A stretch of DNA of 64,000 nucleotides from Curtobacterium sp. VKM Ac-1393 (GCF_015350995.1 NZ_JADKRW010000002.1:124001-188000), one strand, 5' to 3'. Shown: positions 42,180 to 50,699, counted from the stretch's first letter. Notes: a model not told the origin generated them from the letters alone. Numbers and translations: made by a program.

Positions 42180-42216
42180 GTCGGAGGCACCGATCAAGGC
42201 ACCTCCGACGAGGCTA
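42180..42216 (-). promoter_or_regulatory. glnA promoter -10 with overlapping inverted repeat
   Basis: On the minus strand TAGCCT (42216-42211) is a candidate -10. An 8-bp inverted repeat GTCGGAGG (42180-42187) / CCTCCGAC (42202-42209) lies at the expected start site, either as an operator or a 5' hairpin. The leader to the ATG is about 53 bases. Confidence 0.5.
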
Positions 42217-42279
42217 TTGACACGGGGTTTCCCGGACGTGACTGAATTGTTTCGGGCGTGTTACGCGCGGCCAGTCGCC

Positions 42280-42285
42280 TACGCT
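42280..42285 (+). promoter_or_regulatory. -10 element, leaderless promoter
   Basis: TACGCT, 6 bases, then ATG of the RDD gene at 42292. Confidence 0.58.
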
Positions 42286-42291
42286 GGGAGC

Positions 42292-42747
42292 ATGGCCCGC
42301 AGCTCCTCCAGTCCGTCCGTGCCCTCCGAGCATCCCGACGGCTGGCCGGGCAAGGACCTCGGCCTGCCGGAGACCGGTCCCCGCAGCGTCGGGCGCATCG
42401 GACGGCGGATCGTCGCCCTGCTGATCGACGGCGCCCTCGCCGACCTCGTGGCCTACGTCACCGGGGTCTGGTCGCCCGTGAACGGTTCCGGGGACATCGC
42501 GCACAGCTGGGTCCAGCTCGCGATCTTCGCCGGCCTGCAGGTGCTCTTCATCTGCCTGCTGTCCGGGTCGTTCGGGCACATCTGCGTCGGGCTGCGCGTC
42601 GTGCCGATGCGTGGCGGCTACGTCGGGGTGTGGCGTCCGGTACTCCGCACCGTGCTGCTCTGCCTGGTGGTGCCGGCGCTCATCATCGACCGCGACAGCC
42701 GCGGCGCGCACGACCGGATCGCCGGGACGGTGCTGGTCCGGCGCTGA
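42292..42747 (+). CDS. RDD-family membrane protein
   Basis: A 151-aa protein with a polar N-terminus and three hydrophobic segments (about 40-58, 70-90, 112-130). The family name motif appears as GRIGRRIVALLIDGALAD near residue 37, and the C-terminal IDRDSRGAHDRIAGTVLVRR is characteristic. Function of RDD proteins is poorly known; some act in ion transport. Located between glnA and DUF4191, as Rv2219A is in Mycobacterium. Confidence 0.88.
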   Translation: MARSSSSPSVPSEHPDGWPGKDLGLPETGPRSVGRIGRRIVALLIDGALADLVAYVTGVWSPVNGSGDIAHSWVQLAIFAGLQVLFICLLSGSFGHICVGLRVVPMRGGYVGVWRPVLRTVLLCLVVPALIIDRDSRGAHDRIAGTVLVRR

Positions 42748-42780
42748 CGCGCGTCCTGGCGCCCGCGGCCGCGCCGCACC

Positions 42781-43067
42781 GTGCGAGGTTCGTCGCCGGG
42801 TGCGCCGGGGCGCGCCGGCGTGCGGCTGCGCACGGTGCGAGGTTCGTAGGCCGGTGCGAGGTTTCGTGCCAGGGTGCGCCTGCGCACGGCGCGAGGTTGG
42901 TCGCCCGGCGCGCCTCGGTGCGCCGGGGTGTGGCTGCGCACGGTGCGAGGTTCGTCGGCAGGGGTGCGCCTGGGTGTGGCTGCGCACGGTGCGAGGTTCG
43001 TAGGCCGGTGCGAGGTCGCCGGCTCGGTGCAGCGCGACAGGCTCGCGCCGAGCGGGCAACCTCGCAC
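42781..43067. repeat. Irregular array of GTGCGAGGTT repeats
   Basis: GTGCGAGGTT-type units at 42781, 42835, 42854, 42889, 42943, 42989 and 43008 (direct) and AACCTCGCAC at 43058 (inverted). A 39-base block is exactly duplicated at 42824-42862 and 42978-43016. Unit spacing varies from 19 to 54 bases, so it is not a CRISPR array. The whole 468-base gap between the RDD and DUF4191 genes shows no credible gene. Confidence 0.8.
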
Positions 43068-43141
43068 CCGGTGGCCGAAGCCGCACGGTGCAGCCGGCTG
43101 GCGCGACCGGCCGACCACACCGACCGCCCCCACCGCACGCC

Positions 43142-43175
43142 GAACGCCCCCGACCTGGCACGGTCGGGGGCGTTC
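43142..43175 (-). terminator. Terminator of the DUF4191 gene
   Basis: Perfect 14-bp stem GAACGCCCCCGACC (43142-43155) with a 6-base loop and right arm 43162-43175, about 40 bases past the DUF4191 stop on the minus strand. Confidence 0.75.
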
Positions 43176-43215
43176 TGCGGCGCGGGCGGGGCCGGGGCGA
43201 TTCAGCGCGAACGGA

Positions 43216-43929
43216 TCAGCGCGGACGCCCGGCACGGGCACGCATCGGGTCCATGCCCTTCGGGATCGCGGCCGCGGGGCTCTGTGTCAGGGAGTCGAGG
43301 CGGTTCGCGACGGCCAGGACCTCGTTGCGGTTGAGCGACTTCTTGTACTTGTTCATCACACGCGGGAGCTTGTGCAGCGTCACCGCTTCGTCACCCTCAC
43401 CGACGTGGACGATGTGCACCGCGACGTTCGGGACGATGCGCTGGACCTTGCGACGCTCTTCCTCGACCTGACGGTTGAGGTTGCCGCGCTGGCCCTCGGT
43501 GATCAGGACGACACCGGGCCGACCCACCGCACGGTAGACCGCGGACTGCGAGCGACCGTGCACGGCGACGGGCATCTCGCTGGAGCGCCACTGCCGACGC
43601 AGCGAGTTGGACAGCACGGCACCGACGGCTCCGGGCTGGCCCTCGATCTGCGAGTAGGCGGCGCGTTCGGCCAACCGACCGAGGACGATCAAGAAGAGCA
43701 GCACGCCCATCAGGACGCCGGCGACGATCCACAGGATCATCGCGAGCCAGTTCCGCCCCGGCAGCAGGAGCGCCAGCAGGACGCCGAGGACAACCGGGCC
43801 GACGAAGGCGAGGGCGAACCACCACACCGACGACGGGTCTGCCCGCCGCGTCATCTGGAAGACCTGGAACATCTGCTTGAGACGCCCCGGCTCCTTCGCC
43901 TTCGTGTCTGTGGAAGAGCTGCGTGCCAT
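43216..43929 (-). CDS. DUF4191 membrane protein
   Basis: A 237-aa actinobacterial DUF4191 protein. Opening KAKEPGRLKQMFQVFQMTRRADPS, then two adjacent membrane helices (about 38-58 and 63-85), then a cytosolic domain with AYSQIEGQPGAVGAVLSNSLRR, AVGRPGVVLITEG and VPNVAVHIVHVGEG. The ATG is set by a TATCCT -10 six bases upstream; the open frame extends further but without support. In Mycobacterium this gene (Rv2219) follows lipB-lipA; here those genes are not adjacent. Confidence 0.9.
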   Translation of the reverse strand: MARSSSTDTKAKEPGRLKQMFQVFQMTRRADPSSVWWFALAFVGPVVLGVLLALLLPGRNWLAMILWIVAGVLMGVLLFLIVLGRLAERAAYSQIEGQPGAVGAVLSNSLRRQWRSSEMPVAVHGRSQSAVYRAVGRPGVVLITEGQRGNLNRQVEEERRKVQRIVPNVAVHIVHVGEGDEAVTLHKLPRVMNKYKKSLNRNEVLAVANRLDSLTQSPAAAIPKGMDPMRARAGRPR

Positions 43930-43935
43930 GCCAAC

Positions 43936-43941
43936 AGGATA
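43936..43941 (-). promoter_or_regulatory. -10 element, leaderless promoter
   Basis: TATCCT on the minus strand, 6 bases before the DUF4191 ATG. Confidence 0.62.
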
Positions 43942-44057
43942 CGGCCTCCGTGCGCCGGGGGAGACCGCACGTGGTCCGGCTGTGCGCGAACACGCGTTGT
44001 CCACAGGTCGGACGGGACGGACGGGAGGCCCGGCTCGCCTCCGCCACGCTCGTCACC

Positions 44058-44897
44058 ATGGACACGACGACCGACCAGGGCATCCACGACGCCCGCCGCG
44101 ACCGGTGGGTCGCGTCGTCCACCGACACCGCTGCGCTGGCCTGGGTAGCGGACCGGACCGCCACCACTCACCGGCACCTCGTCCCCGTCGCCGCGGTCGG
44201 CCGGAACGACGGCGGCGGACTCGTGACCGTGCTCGACCGCCCCCGTGGAACGCCGCTGAGCGCTGCGCTCGACCGCCTCGGCGCACCCACGACCGGGGTC
44301 GCGGTGACGCTCAGCGTGCCGCTGCTCGAACTGTTCGTCGCCGCTGTCGACGGTGCCGTGCGGCTCGGCGCTGCGGGGATCGACGACGTCCTGGTGGACG
44401 ATGCCGGCGCCGTCGTGCTGTGTGACCGACCAGTGGGGGCGTCCCGTGATGACGAGGCACCGGCGGCAGCGGCGACCGCGACCGATGTCGACGCCGCTCG
44501 GGTCGTCGTGCTCGCTGCTCGGGTCGTCTGGGAGCGGGTCGACCCGCGTGATCCCGTCCGTGACGACGTGGACACCGCGCTCGTCCTCGCTCTGGACGGC
44601 GACCGCACCGCAGCGCGAGCGGCTCTCGACGTCGTGCTGGCCGCCGCCCCGCCGCGGCCGTTCCGGTGGACGCCACCCAGGGCCGACCTGCTCTTCGCCG
44701 AACCGGAACCCCCGCGCAGCACCGGCACCGTGGCCGACCGCCTGCTCGCCGTCGTGCGGGACGCCGTCGAGCACGGTGTCCCGCTCGGCGCCGGCCGACG
44801 GCTGCCGCTGCGCCGAGTCGTCGTCGGGATCGTCGTCGCGACCGGCACGGCGATCGCTGCCGTGTCGACCCTCGGCGCTGGGAACGGTGGCAGCTGA
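44058..44897 (+). CDS. Unrecognised membrane-anchored protein with kinase-like helical region
   Basis: A 279-aa protein I do not recognise. The pattern LVTVLDRPRGTPLSAALDRL ... LSVPLLELFVAAVDGAVRLG ... GIDDVLVDDAGAVVLCD resembles the helical lobe of Ser/Thr kinases, where a catalytic HRD would sit before the N..V.D.G..L.DF element. Neither HRD nor DFG is present, so if related it is a dead pseudokinase. A single hydrophobic segment lies near the C-terminus (RLPLRRVVVGIVVATGTAIAAV in part) with a short Gly-rich tail. It occupies the place where lipB-lipA are found in related gene orders. ATG inferred; no clear ribosome site. Confidence 0.6.
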   Translation: MDTTTDQGIHDARRDRWVASSTDTAALAWVADRTATTHRHLVPVAAVGRNDGGGLVTVLDRPRGTPLSAALDRLGAPTTGVAVTLSVPLLELFVAAVDGAVRLGAAGIDDVLVDDAGAVVLCDRPVGASRDDEAPAAAATATDVDAARVVVLAARVVWERVDPRDPVRDDVDTALVLALDGDRTAARAALDVVLAAAPPRPFRWTPPRADLLFAEPEPPRSTGTVADRLLAVVRDAVEHGVPLGAGRRLPLRRVVVGIVVATGTAIAAVSTLGAGNGGS

Positions 44898-44920
44898 TGC
44901 GAGCCCTCGCCGGAACGGGG

Positions 44921-44960
44921 ACGGCCCCGGTCCCCCCACGCGGGGGAACCGGGGCCGTCG
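44921..44960. terminator. Bidirectional terminator hairpin
   Basis: 12-bp outer stem GACGGCCCCGGT (44921-44932) / 44949-44960 extended by C-run/G-run pairing inside. Sits between the convergent unknown gene and the E2 gene. Confidence 0.75.
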
Positions 44961-44975
44961 GCCGTGCTGCTGGGA

Positions 44976-46457
44976 TCAGTACCCGAGGTTGGGGGCGAAG
45001 TTGCCCGCTTCCAGACGGTTCTTCACCGCGACGAGGTACCGCGAGGCATCCGCACCGTCGATGATCCGGTGGTCGTACGACAGGGCGAGGTAGACGAACG
45101 AACGGATCGCGATGGCTTCCTGCCCGTCGACCTTCACGACCGCCGGACGCTTCGTGACGATGCCCGTGCCGAGGATCGCGGACTGCGGCAGGAACACCAC
45201 GGGGGTGTCGAACAGCGCACCACGCGAACCGGTGTTCGTCAGCGTGAACGTCCCGCCGGCCAGCTCGTCGGGCTTGAGCTGGTTGTTCCGGGTGCGCTCC
45301 GCCAGGTCGGCGATGGACTTCGAGAACTGCGCCAGGTCGAGCGACGCCGCGTCCTTGATGACCGGGGTCAGCAGGCCGCGCTCGGTGTCCACCGCGATGG
45401 AGACGTTCTCGGACTCGGGGTAGACGATCTCGTCGCCCTCCACCGTCGAGTTGATCTTCGGGTGGGCCTTGAGCGCCTCGGACGCCGCCAGGGCGAAGAA
45501 CGGCATGAAGGAGAGCTTCGACCCGGTCTTCTCGAGGAACTCCGCCTTGTGGGCGTCGCGGAACTGCGCCACCTTCGTGACGTCGACCTCGACGACGCTC
45601 GTGAGCTGCGCGGTCGAGGTCATCGACTGCACGGCACGCTCGGCGACGACCTTGCGCAGGCGCGTCATCTTCTCGCGGGTGCCACGCAGCGGCGAGACCT
45701 CGGCGACGAACGGGCCAGACGCGGCGACGGGTGCTGCGGCACCAGCGGCGGCCGGGGCCTTCGCGACGGCCGCGAGCACGTCTTCCTTGCGGATGCGACC
45801 GCCGACACCGGAACCGGTGACGGTGGACAGGTCGACGCCCTGCTCGTTGGCGAGCTTGCGGACGAGCGGCGTGACGTAGCCGGAGGCCGCGCCGTCCTGC
45901 GTCGGGTTCGGCACCGCTGCGGCGGTCGTCGCGCTGGGCGCTGCGGCCGGTGCTGCCGGGGCGGGGACCGCTGCCGGGGGAGCCGGTGCGGCGGCGGGCG
46001 GCGGGACCGGAGCGGCCTGGGGGACCGGAGCGGCCGCGGGCGGTGCTGCCGGTGCCTGCGGGGCGGCCGGCTGCGTCTGTCCGGCGGGGGCCGGCTCGGG
46101 CTCGGTCGGCTCCGGTGCGGGGGTCTCGGACTCCTGCTCGGTGCTCGGCTCGGCCTCGGGGGCCTCTGCCTCGGCTGCGGCTTCGTTCGAGGACTCGTCG
46201 GACGAACCAGCGTCGGACGAACCGTCGCCGATCTTCACCAGCGCGGTGCCGACCTCGACGGTCTCGTCCTCCTGCACGAGGATCTCCTCGATGACGCCGG
46301 CGACGGGCGACGGGATCTCGGTGTCGACCTTGTCGGTCGAGACCTCGAGCAGCGGCTCGTCGACCTCGACCCGGTCACCGACGTTCTTCAGCCATCGGGT
46401 CACCGTGCCCTCGGTGACGCTCTCGCCGAGCGCCGGGAGGCTGACGGATTCGCTCAT
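44976..46457 (-). CDS. sucB: 2-oxoacid dehydrogenase E2 (dihydrolipoamide acyltransferase)
   Basis: A 493-aa E2. One lipoyl domain at 1-80 with the lipoylated lysine in VSTDKVDTEIPSP (Lys43). A long Ala/Pro/Glu-rich linker (about 80-190), a peripheral subunit-binding domain (YVTPLVRKLANEQG, TGSGVGGRIRKEDVL), then the catalytic core ending with SYDHRIIDGADASRYL (His463, Asp467). In actinobacteria this E2 (DlaT/SucB) commonly serves pyruvate dehydrogenase and antioxidant complexes. Transcribed after lpdA. It needs lipoylation, yet lipA/lipB are not next door. Confidence 0.93.
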   Translation of the reverse strand: MSESVSLPALGESVTEGTVTRWLKNVGDRVEVDEPLLEVSTDKVDTEIPSPVAGVIEEILVQEDETVEVGTALVKIGDGSSDAGSSDESSNEAAAEAEAPEAEPSTEQESETPAPEPTEPEPAPAGQTQPAAPQAPAAPPAAAPVPQAAPVPPPAAAPAPPAAVPAPAAPAAAPSATTAAAVPNPTQDGAASGYVTPLVRKLANEQGVDLSTVTGSGVGGRIRKEDVLAAVAKAPAAAGAAAPVAASGPFVAEVSPLRGTREKMTRLRKVVAERAVQSMTSTAQLTSVVEVDVTKVAQFRDAHKAEFLEKTGSKLSFMPFFALAASEALKAHPKINSTVEGDEIVYPESENVSIAVDTERGLLTPVIKDAASLDLAQFSKSIADLAERTRNNQLKPDELAGGTFTLTNTGSRGALFDTPVVFLPQSAILGTGIVTKRPAVVKVDGQEAIAIRSFVYLALSYDHRIIDGADASRYLVAVKNRLEAGNFAPNLGY

Positions 46458-46530
46458 CGGGTGGACTCCTCTTCGCAGGGGGTTGCAGTTGTTGTTGATG
46501 TCATTGTCACAGTGCGCGGACGCGTCCGGG

Positions 46531-47904
46531 TCACAGCGCGTGCAGCGGCTTGCCCGCGAGGTGCAGGAACGCCTCGCCGAGGGCTTCGTTCTGCGTCGGG
46601 TGCGCGTGCACGAGCGGAGCGATGTCCTCCGGGTACGCCTCCCAGTTCACGGCGAGCTGGGCTTCACCGATGAGCTCGCCGACGCGGGCGCCGATCATGC
46701 TCACGCCGACGACGGGTCCGTCGATGACGCGGACGACCTTGACCGACCCGGAGGTGCCGATGATGTGGCTCTTGCCGTTGCCGGCCAGGTTGTACTCGTA
46801 CGAGTCCACCTTGTCGGCGCCGTACTCGGCCTCGGCCTTGGCCTGCGAGAGGCCGACGGAGGCGACCTCGGGGTCCGAGTACGTGATCTTCGGGATGTTC
46901 TTGTCCTCGATGATCACCGGGTTCAGGCCGGCGATCTCCTCGGCGACGAAGATGCCCTGCTGGAACCCGCGGTGCGCGAGCTGCAGGCCGGGGACGATGT
47001 CGCCGACGGCGTAGACGTTCGGCAGGTTCGTGGCGAGGCGCTCGTTCGTGGTGACGAAACCGCGGTCCATCGCGACGCCGACCTCGTCGAAGCCGACGTT
47101 CTGCGTGACCGGGCCACGGCCGACGGCGACGAGCAGGATGTCGCCGTCGAAGGTCTTGCCGTCCTCGAGCGTGACGACGACGCCGTTCTCGTGCTGCTCG
47201 ACGCCCTGGAACCGGACACCCAGCGAGAACTCGATGCCGCGCTTGCGGAAGGCGCGCTCGAGCTGCTTCGACATCGATTCGTCCTCGGCGGGGACGAGGT
47301 GGGGGAGTCCCTCGACGATCGTGACCTCGGCACCGAACGACTTCCAGACGCTGGCGAACTCGACGCCGATGACGCCGCCGCCCAGGATGACGACCTTGTT
47401 GGGGACGTAGTCCATGCGCAGTGCGGTCTCGGAGGTGATCACACGGCCGCCGATCTCGAGACCCGGCAGGGACTTCGAGTAGGAACCGGTCGCGAGCACG
47501 ACGTTCTTGCCGACGATGTTCTGGTCGCCGACCTGCACGGTGTTCTGCGAGGTGAGACGGCCCCAGCCCTCGACGACGGTGATGCCGCGGGCCTTGATGA
47601 GCCCCTGCAGGCCCTTGTACTTCGAGGTGATGATGCCCTGCTGGTACTCGATGACCTTCGGGACCTCGACGCCGGCGAACTCCGCGATCACGCCGTACTT
47701 CTCGGCGTCGCGCGTCGCGTCGGCGACCTCGGCCGCGTGCAGCAGCGCCTTGGTGGGGATGCAGCCACGGTGCAGGCACGTCCCTCCGAGCTTGTCGCCC
47801 TCGATGAGCGCGACGCTCATGCCGAGTTCGGCGGCCCGGAGCGCAGCGGCGTAGCCACCGCTCCCGCCACCGAGGACCACGACGTCGTAAGTCTGTTCCG
47901 TCAC
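46531..47904 (-). CDS. lpdA: Dihydrolipoyl dehydrogenase (E3)
   Basis: A 457-aa flavoprotein disulfide reductase. FAD fold VVLGGGSGGYAAALRAAELG; redox disulfide GGTCLHRGCIPTKALLHAA; NAD fold VVILGGGVIGVEFASVWKSFG; second FAD motif VYAVGDIVPGLQLAHRG; C-terminal catalytic His-Glu in VHAHPTQNEALGEAF. GTG at 47904 is taken as start, with GAGGGAG 9 bases upstream; a TTG three codons earlier is an alternative. E2 follows after 73 bases, so both are likely co-transcribed. Confidence 0.94.
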   Translation of the reverse strand: MTEQTYDVVVLGGGSGGYAAALRAAELGMSVALIEGDKLGGTCLHRGCIPTKALLHAAEVADATRDAEKYGVIAEFAGVEVPKVIEYQQGIITSKYKGLQGLIKARGITVVEGWGRLTSQNTVQVGDQNIVGKNVVLATGSYSKSLPGLEIGGRVITSETALRMDYVPNKVVILGGGVIGVEFASVWKSFGAEVTIVEGLPHLVPAEDESMSKQLERAFRKRGIEFSLGVRFQGVEQHENGVVVTLEDGKTFDGDILLVAVGRGPVTQNVGFDEVGVAMDRGFVTTNERLATNLPNVYAVGDIVPGLQLAHRGFQQGIFVAEEIAGLNPVIIEDKNIPKITYSDPEVASVGLSQAKAEAEYGADKVDSYEYNLAGNGKSHIIGTSGSVKVVRVIDGPVVGVSMIGARVGELIGEAQLAVNWEAYPEDIAPLVHAHPTQNEALGEAFLHLAGKPLHAL

Positions 47905-48010
47905 CTGGTGCAACTCCCTCGTGCGTGTCGGGCCGATCGGGCCCTACGTGGACACCGCGGAGGGCGGCGTCCGACGGTCGGACCGCGTGGTTCCGGTCCC
48001 GTCCCGTGCA

Positions 48011-48051
48011 GTACCGGTGGGAGGTGCGTCGATGCCCCGTCCCACCGGTAC
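48011..48051 (-). terminator. Terminator of pepA
   Basis: Perfect 12-bp stem GTACCGGTGGGA (48011-48022) / 48040-48051 with a 17-base loop, 8 bases past the pepA stop on the minus strand. Confidence 0.65.
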
Positions 48052-48059
48052 CAAACCTA

Positions 48060-49538
48060 CTACTCGGACTGGAGGTCTTCTGCGAGAGCGATGAGCGTCC
48101 GGACCATCACGCCCGTCGAGCCCTTGCCGAGCCACCCGTAGCCGCCGCCCTTGTGCTCCGACGGGCCGGCGATGTCGAGGTGTGCCCACGGGATGCCCTC
48201 GCCGACGAAGCGCTCCAGGAACTTCCCCGCGAGCAGCATGCCGCCGGCCGGGTTGCCGACCGTGGCGTTGACCATGTCGGCGACCTCGCTGGCGAGCCGC
48301 GCGTCGAGCTCCTCGGGCAGCGGCATCGGCCAGATCGGTTCCGAGGCCCCCTCGGCGACGGCGCGGACGCGGGCGACGAGGTCGTCGCTGCCCATCAGGC
48401 CGGTGGTGCGGTCGCCGAGCGCGACGACCTGCGCGCCGGTGAGCGTGGCGACGTCGACGATCGCGTCGGGGGCCTCGAGCGAGGCGGCGGCCATCGCGTC
48501 GCCGAGCACCAGGCGGCCCTCGGCGTCGGTGTTCGTGACCTCGACGGTCTTGCCGTTCTTCAGCGTGAGGACGTCACCCGGGCGGGTCGCCGTGCCGGAC
48601 GGCATGTTCTCGGCGAGGGCGAGCCAGGCGGTCACGCGGACGTCGAGGCCCAGGCGTGCCGCGGCGACGGTCGCGGCGAGCACGGTGGCGGCGCCGGTCA
48701 TGTCGGTCTTCATGCCGAGCATCGACGCCGCGGGCTTGAGCGAGAGGCCGCCGGTGTCGAACGTGATGCCCTTGCCGACCAGGGCGAGGTGCTTCGTCGC
48801 GGACTCCGGTGCGTAGCGCACGACGACCAGACGCGGCGGACGGGCCGAACCACGGCCGACGCCGACGATGCCGCCGAAGCCCTGCTCCTCGAGCGCCTGC
48901 TCGTCGAGCACCTCGACGGAGATCGGGAGCCCGTCGGCCTGCGCGACGGCGACGTCGGCGACGTCTGCGGGCCCGAGGTCGCCGGCGGCGGTGTTGACGA
49001 GGTCGCGGACGAGCGAGGCGGCGTCCGCCACGATCGCGGGCCGGACGGCGGCGTCGGCCGCGGCGGACGGTGCGAGGACGGTCACGCGCTGGTCGCCGCG
49101 CGTCGGTCCGGTCGTACCGGCGCCCTTGTGCCGCGTGAAGGCGTAGGCGCCGAGCGCGGCGCCCTCGAGCGCTGCCTCGACGAGCACGTCGGTGTCGGTC
49201 GGCAGTGCCAGGACCACGGACGAGACGTGGGGGAGCTGGCGGACGGCGCTGCCCGCAGCCGAGCGGACGGCAGCGGCGTCGGTGCCCGAGCCGAGCCCGA
49301 TCAGCGCGATGCTCGCGGCGTCGACGCCGACGGCCGGGATGCGCACCAGTTGGTCCTTCGCACCCGTCGCACCGATCGCTGCGAGGTCGAGGTCGTCGAG
49401 TGCGGTGAACGGCGTCGTGGCGGGCGGCGCGATGGTCGCGGGTGCGCCGTCGGCGCCGGGCCGGACACCGACCACGAGGACGTCGGCGGAGATCGAGGAG
49501 GGGGCGGAGGAGTCGGTGGAGAGCGTCGGTCGGACCAT
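48060..49538 (-). CDS. pepA: Leucyl aminopeptidase (M17)
   Basis: A 492-aa M17 metallopeptidase. Metal and catalytic residues are visible in LALVGKGITFDTGGLSLKP, MKTDMTGAATVLA, and the signature NTDAEGRLVLGDAM. The N-terminal ~160 residues form the hexamerisation domain. ATG lies 6 bases from a TAGGGT -10 (leaderless). Divergent from the PAC2 gene with an 84-base gap holding both promoters. Confidence 0.95.
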   Translation of the reverse strand: MVRPTLSTDSSAPSSISADVLVVGVRPGADGAPATIAPPATTPFTALDDLDLAAIGATGAKDQLVRIPAVGVDAASIALIGLGSGTDAAAVRSAAGSAVRQLPHVSSVVLALPTDTDVLVEAALEGAALGAYAFTRHKGAGTTGPTRGDQRVTVLAPSAAADAAVRPAIVADAASLVRDLVNTAAGDLGPADVADVAVAQADGLPISVEVLDEQALEEQGFGGIVGVGRGSARPPRLVVVRYAPESATKHLALVGKGITFDTGGLSLKPAASMLGMKTDMTGAATVLAATVAAARLGLDVRVTAWLALAENMPSGTATRPGDVLTLKNGKTVEVTNTDAEGRLVLGDAMAAASLEAPDAIVDVATLTGAQVVALGDRTTGLMGSDDLVARVRAVAEGASEPIWPMPLPEELDARLASEVADMVNATVGNPAGGMLLAGKFLERFVGEGIPWAHLDIAGPSEHKGGGYGWLGKGSTGVMVRTLIALAEDLQSE

Positions 49539-49544
49539 GCTCCA

Positions 49545-49550
49545 ACCCTA
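49545..49550 (-). promoter_or_regulatory. -10 element of pepA (leaderless)
   Basis: TAGGGT on the minus strand, 6 bases before the pepA ATG. Confidence 0.58.
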
Positions 49551-49609
49551 TCCACGCGCTGTTCGCTGTCGGCGTGGTCGTCCCGCACAGGGGTGTCGGT
49601 GGCCCCGCC

Positions 49610-49615
49610 TAGCAT
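49610..49615 (+). promoter_or_regulatory. -10 element of the PAC2 gene (leaderless)
   Basis: TAGCAT, 7 bases, then GTG at 49623. It contains the in-frame ATG at 49614, which argues for GTG as the real start. Confidence 0.55.
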
Positions 49616-49622
49616 GGGGACG

Positions 49623-50543
49623 GTGAACCACCCCGAGGAGCTCTACACGTTCGACGAGGCCGCCCCGACCGTCCCGGCCGGGCTGCACCTGGTCGCCGGG
49701 CTCACCGGTTTCGCCGACGCCGGTTCGGCCGTGGCCCAGGTGACGGCGTCGGTGCTCGACGACCTCGACACCCAGCTGGTCGCCGAGTTCGACCCCGACG
49801 TCCTGCTCGACTGGCGTGCCCGCCGCCCGGTCATCACCTTCGAGCACGACCACATCGCCGCCGTCGAGCCGCCCCGTCTGGCGCTCCACCTGGTGCGCGA
49901 CGAGATCGGCCAGCCGTTCCTCTTCCTGTCCGGGTACGAGCCGGACTTCCAGTGGAACCGGTTCGTCGACGCCGTCACCGGCCTGGCTGCCCAGCTCCAG
50001 GTCGCCGACACCACGTGGGTGCAGTCGATCCCGATGCCCGTCCCGCACACCCGTCCGATCAGCCTGACCGTGTCCGGCACCCGCGCCGACCTCATCGAGC
50101 AGATGAGCGTCTGGAAGCCCGAGACCCAGGCGCCGGCGAACGTCCTGCACCTGGTCGAGCACCGGCTCGCATCGACCGGCGCGCAGGTCACCGGGCTCGT
50201 CCTGCTCGTGCCGCACTACCTGTCCGACACCGAGTTCCCGGACGCCGCGGTCGCCGCGCTGTCCGGCATCGCCGCCGCCACCGGCCTGATCTTCCCCACG
50301 GACACCCTGCGCGAGGCAGGCCGCGAGTTCCTCACCCGCGTCGAGGAGCAGGTCGCCGGCAACGGCGAGCTGCAGCGCCTGGTCGGTGTGCTCGAGGAGC
50401 GTCACGACACCTACATGGAGGGCAACCCGGTCGCGTCGCCCCTCACGGGCGTCGACGGCGAGGTCCCGACGGCAGACGCCATCGCGGCCGAGCTCGAGCG
50501 CTTCCTGGCCGACCGTCGCACCCAGGGTGACGTCGGCGACTAG
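49623..50543 (+). CDS. PAC2 family protein
   Basis: A 306-aa protein of the PAC2 (proteasome assembly chaperone-like) family common in actinobacteria. Visible: LHLVAGLTGFADAGSAVAQV, RPVITFEHDHI, LFLSGYEPDFQWNRFVDAV, PMPVPHTRPISLTVSG, VPHYLSDTEFPDAAVAAL, and a C-terminal helix with LVGVLEERHDTYMEGN. Function in bacteria is unknown. Start GTG per promoter spacing. Genes around it do not include proteasome subunits. Confidence 0.88.
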   Translation: MNHPEELYTFDEAAPTVPAGLHLVAGLTGFADAGSAVAQVTASVLDDLDTQLVAEFDPDVLLDWRARRPVITFEHDHIAAVEPPRLALHLVRDEIGQPFLFLSGYEPDFQWNRFVDAVTGLAAQLQVADTTWVQSIPMPVPHTRPISLTVSGTRADLIEQMSVWKPETQAPANVLHLVEHRLASTGAQVTGLVLLVPHYLSDTEFPDAAVAALSGIAAATGLIFPTDTLREAGREFLTRVEEQVAGNGELQRLVGVLEERHDTYMEGNPVASPLTGVDGEVPTADAIAAELERFLADRRTQGDVGD

Positions 50544-50574
50544 CGGTCGCGTGATCTGGACGCGCGTGCAGGGC

Positions 50575-50616
50575 GGACGGGAGGCCCGTGGCGGGCCCGC
50601 CCCGCGCCTCCCGTCC
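50575..50616 (+). terminator. Hairpin after the PAC2 gene
   Basis: Outer 11-bp stem GGACGGGAGGC (50575-50585) / 50606-50616, with an inner GGCGGG/CCCGCC hairpin. Shares the GGGAGGC core with the palindrome family at 30.7 and 56.1 kb. Confidence 0.65.
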
Positions 50617-50687
50617 GTCGTCCGGTCGCTCCCGACCCGGCGCGGACGTCCGCGACACACGTCGCGTATCGCGGTCCGCAGGATCGG

Positions 50688-50693
50688 TAGCCT
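50688..50693 (+). promoter_or_regulatory. -10 element, leaderless promoter
   Basis: TAGCCT, 6 bases, then GTG at 50700. Confidence 0.6.
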
Positions 50694-50699
50694 GGTCGG

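Noticed and set aside
42781..43067. CRISPR-like repeat array
   Set aside because: Spacing is irregular (19-54 bases), copies are imperfect and partly inverted, spacers repeat each other, and no cas genes are present.
42748..43215. Protein-coding gene in the repeat region
   Set aside because: Open frames exist on both strands but consist of repeated Arg/Pro-rich peptides that follow the DNA repeat.
46141..48141. Rightward 666-codon open frame opposite E2 and E3
   Set aside because: Composition is that of a complement of sucB/lpdA; no start signal or family match.
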